A stretch of DNA of 62,340 nucleotides from Faecalispora sporosphaeroides DSM 1294. GTDB taxonomy: Bacteria; Bacillota; Clostridia; Oscillospirales; Acutalibacteraceae. Under the pieces are notes generated by a model. The model did no database searches, had not been told where the DNA came from, and saw nothing but the letters and a program-made list of their open reading frames with translations. This document shows positions 60,958 to 62,340 of the stretch, one piece after another; position 1 is the stretch's first letter; each line of letters begins with the position of its first letter. A program made the translations under genes and the position numbers. The DNA lies in the NCBI GenBank assembly GCA_000383295.1, contig KB911077.1:1-62340 (forward strand). Reading direction: 5' to 3'.

Positions 60958-61680
60958 TTATTTCAGAATTTTACTCAGGAAAGCCTTCGTTCTCTCGTTT
61001 GTGGGATTTTCAAAGAAATGCTCCGGTTTCCCTTCCTCCAGAATGGTGCCCTGATCCATAAACAGAATCCGGTCGGCAACCTGACGGGCAAATCCCATCT
61101 CGTGTGTGACAACCACCATCGTGATGTTGATGCGGGAGAGCTGGATCATTACGTCCAGAACCTCCTGAACGGTTTCGGGATCCAGCGCGCTGGTGGGTTC
61201 GTCAAACAAAATGATTTTTTGCTTTGTCGCCAATGCCCGTGCAATAGCGACTCTTTGCTGCTGGCCGCCGCTGAGCGTAGCGGGGTATACATGTGCTTTG
61301 TCGCGCAGGCCGACGACATCCAGATATTCATAGGCGATCTTTTCTGCCTCCTGCTTGCTCATGTGCTGCAGCTTCATGGGCGCCAGCGTAATATTTTGCA
61401 GAACGGTCATGTGCGGGTAAAGGTTAAATTGCTGAAAGACCATCGCAATGTTCTTGCGGACAATATCGTTCTTGTTTTTTGCCGAAAGCTCCGTACCATC
61501 TATGAACACCTGACCGGCGCTTGGTTCCTCCAAAAAATTCATGCAGCGAACCATAGTGCTTTTGCCGGAACCGGACGGCCCGATCACCACCAGCTTTTCT
61601 CCTTCTTCCACAGTAAGACTGATGTCTTTGAGCACTTCCAGATCGCCGAAGCTTTTACAGACATGTTCTAACTTAATCAT
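60958..61680 (-). CDS. glnQ: Polar amino-acid ABC transporter ATPase
   Basis: The 240-residue ATPase has Walker [11 protein letters not shown] loop [12 protein letters not shown], signature [15 protein letters not shown], Walker [15 protein letters not shown] and switch His in [10 protein letters not shown]. It is of the GlnQ/GltL type and is first in the operon (ATPase, binding protein, two permeases), an order common for glutamate/glutamine systems. The symbol reflects subfamily, not proven substrate. Promoter at 61831-61859. Confidence 0.93.
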   Translation of the reverse strand: MIKLEHVCKSFGDLEVLKDISLTVEEGEKLVVIGPSGSGKSTMVRCMNFLEEPSAGQVFIDGTELSAKNKNDIVRKNIAMVFQQFNLYPHMTVLQNITLAPMKLQHMSKQEAEKIAYEYLDVVGLRDKAHVYPATLSGGQQQRVAIARALATKQKIILFDEPTSALDPETVQEVLDVMIQLSRINITMVVVTHEMGFARQVADRILFMDQGTILEEGKPEHFFENPTNERTKAFLSKILK

Positions 61681-61727
61681 GTGTTTTCCCCCCGTTTGGC
61701 ATCTGTCTGTGTTTGCTGAATAAGTAA

Positions 61728-61805
61728 ATAAAAAAGCAATGCGGCATCAAATCATCGGGAATGCATCACACACTCCCTCTTCTCGGATTTGAAGCTCCAT
61801 TGCTT
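61728..61805 (-). promoter_or_regulatory. Candidate attenuator in the leader of the amino-acid transporter operon
   Basis: On the minus strand AAGCAATG (61805-61798) can pair with CATTGCTT (61741-61734), directly followed by TTTTATTTA. The roughly 55 nt between them include GGGA/TCCC pairing. The arrangement resembles a terminator closing a structured leader; no T-box or known riboswitch sequence is recognised. Confidence 0.35.
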
Positions 61806-61830
61806 AAATCTTGCATATAAGGTTGCAGTT

Positions 61831-61859
61831 ATCATACTCCGGCTAGAAGAAAATGTCAA
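61831..61859 (-). promoter_or_regulatory. Promoter of the amino-acid ABC operon
   Basis: On the minus strand TTGACA (61859-61854) and TATGAT (61836-61831) are 17 bp apart, giving a leader of about 145 nt. Confidence 0.75.
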
Positions 61860-62340
61860 ATTGCGATTTTAGAACTGCCGCTAAAAAATGACGATAAATC
61901 ACTTTAAAATAGTATTTTAGCTCAGAATAAGCTTGGATTATTAGCAAAATAGAACAAATTATAAAATTTATGTGAAATTAAGGTAAATTGCAAAAGTAAC
62001 TTCCAGTTTGCATGACTTACTTCCAGTTCTCCAAAGTTCTTGCAAGACTAAATTCCGTAAAAACACGGTCCTCCCCGCAAGGCCGGAAGTAAGTTTTACA
62101 AACATTGGTCAAACCGGAAGTTACTCTTACAAAGGGAATTGAATATTTTTAACCGGCGTGTTAGCATATATACGAGCCGGACACCCATCATATAAATGGG
62201 CATGCCAAGCGGAGGTCGAAGCGTTTTTGCAAAATTTGCAAAGATAACTTCCACCCCTGGATGCGGATATATTCCGAATGGCGGCAGCCTGGTTTTTACT
62301 TCTTGAGTAGACGGGGTGTCAGGTTAATATCGTTTGCGGG
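61860..62340. repeat. Gene-free right edge with repeated ACTTCC-centred motifs
   Basis: At least five related copies occur, with consensus near TTGYAAA-AGTAACTTCCRG. They are 61989-62007 (+), 62011-62027 (+), 62082-62101 (-), 62113-62133 (-) and 62228-62252 (+). No coding gene is seen up to the window end. Such mixed-orientation arrays are typical of transposase-binding ends (for example IS21-like elements) or replication/partition regions; the sequence beyond the edge is needed. Confidence 0.5.

Noticed and set aside
61980-62260. CRISPR array
   Set aside because: The repeated motif is short, varies between copies, occurs in both orientations and has uneven spacing; no cas genes are in the window.

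Overview
The window is a piece of chromosome from a spore-forming, motile, Gram-positive anaerobe, most likely a clostridium of the Oscillospiraceae/Ruminococcaceae type. This rests on gene content: a spore-coat transglutaminase and CotF-like coat proteins, motAB with two chemoreceptors, a meso-DAP type MurE, a membrane pyrophosphatase, an ECF S component, the MEP isoprenoid pathway, DUF6106 and a TatD-linked radical SAM protein. Promoters have clear TTGACA/TATAAT boxes, often with an extended TGGTATAAT -10, and most operons end in strong intrinsic hairpins. The genus call is inference; there is no rRNA here.

Layout. 1-300: the edge of an IS110-family element (transposase start, minus strand) with a structured upstream end that could encode a bridge RNA. 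0.35-5.2 kb: Csp-like copper protein, hppA, and a minus-strand pair (unknown protein + tgl). 5.2-7.45 kb: a gene-poor stretch, then a tyrosine recombinase gene enclosed by about 30-bp inverted repeats with a perfect consensus promoter pointing outward. This has the anatomy of a self-encoded invertible switch next to a chemoreceptor gene. 7.6-13.9 kb: two methyl-accepting chemotaxis proteins, an HD-GYP protein and an AEC-type permease. 14.3-18.3 kb: mgsA, an HPr-like protein, murE-murF. 18.8-24.2 kb: CitA/CitB-like two-component system, gltS and an orphan TAXI binding lipoprotein. 24.9-27.9 kb: glycine betaine/proline-type ABC transporter (opuA-like). 27.9-30.4 kb: solitary N6-adenine methyltransferase and a hotdog thioesterase. 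30.6-33.2 kb: ispD-ispF, DUF3343 protein and a cysteine desulfurase. 33.3-37.2 kb: cdaA-cdaR (c-di-AMP synthesis) and a secreted GH25 muramidase.

37.3-40.7 kb (minus strand) is a compact five-gene operon: TetR regulator, CoaB, CoaC, CoaX and an ECF S component. Every junction is a 4-bp overlap, and there is a twin dyad operator at the promoter. It looks like TetR-controlled coenzyme A supply. 41-44 kb: an unknown membrane protein, tRNA-Val(GAC), motA-motB. 44.3-49.6 kb: metG, tatD, TatD-linked radical SAM protein, TSUP exporter + DUF1634, nitroreductase. 49.7-54.5 kb: GNAT enzyme, CmpB-like membrane protein, DUF6106, acpS (with a missing normal stop), nnrD and a lipoprotein. 54.6-58.4 kb: a decayed WYL regulator, a HEAT-like protein, a secreted MltG-like protein, a solitary MazF/EndoA toxin and two small coat-type proteins. 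58.5-61.7 kb (minus): a complete polar amino-acid ABC transporter. 61.9-62.3 kb: a gene-free stretch with at least five copies of an ACTTCC-centred motif in both orientations, possibly the end of another mobile element.

The observations most worth testing are the recombinase-containing inverted-repeat segment (6012-7446), the TetR-CoA operon with its operator, the glutamate-type TCS/GltS/TAXI cluster, the IS110 end with a foldable RNA, and the repeat cluster at the right edge. All calls come from reading sequence and translations; no database search was run.
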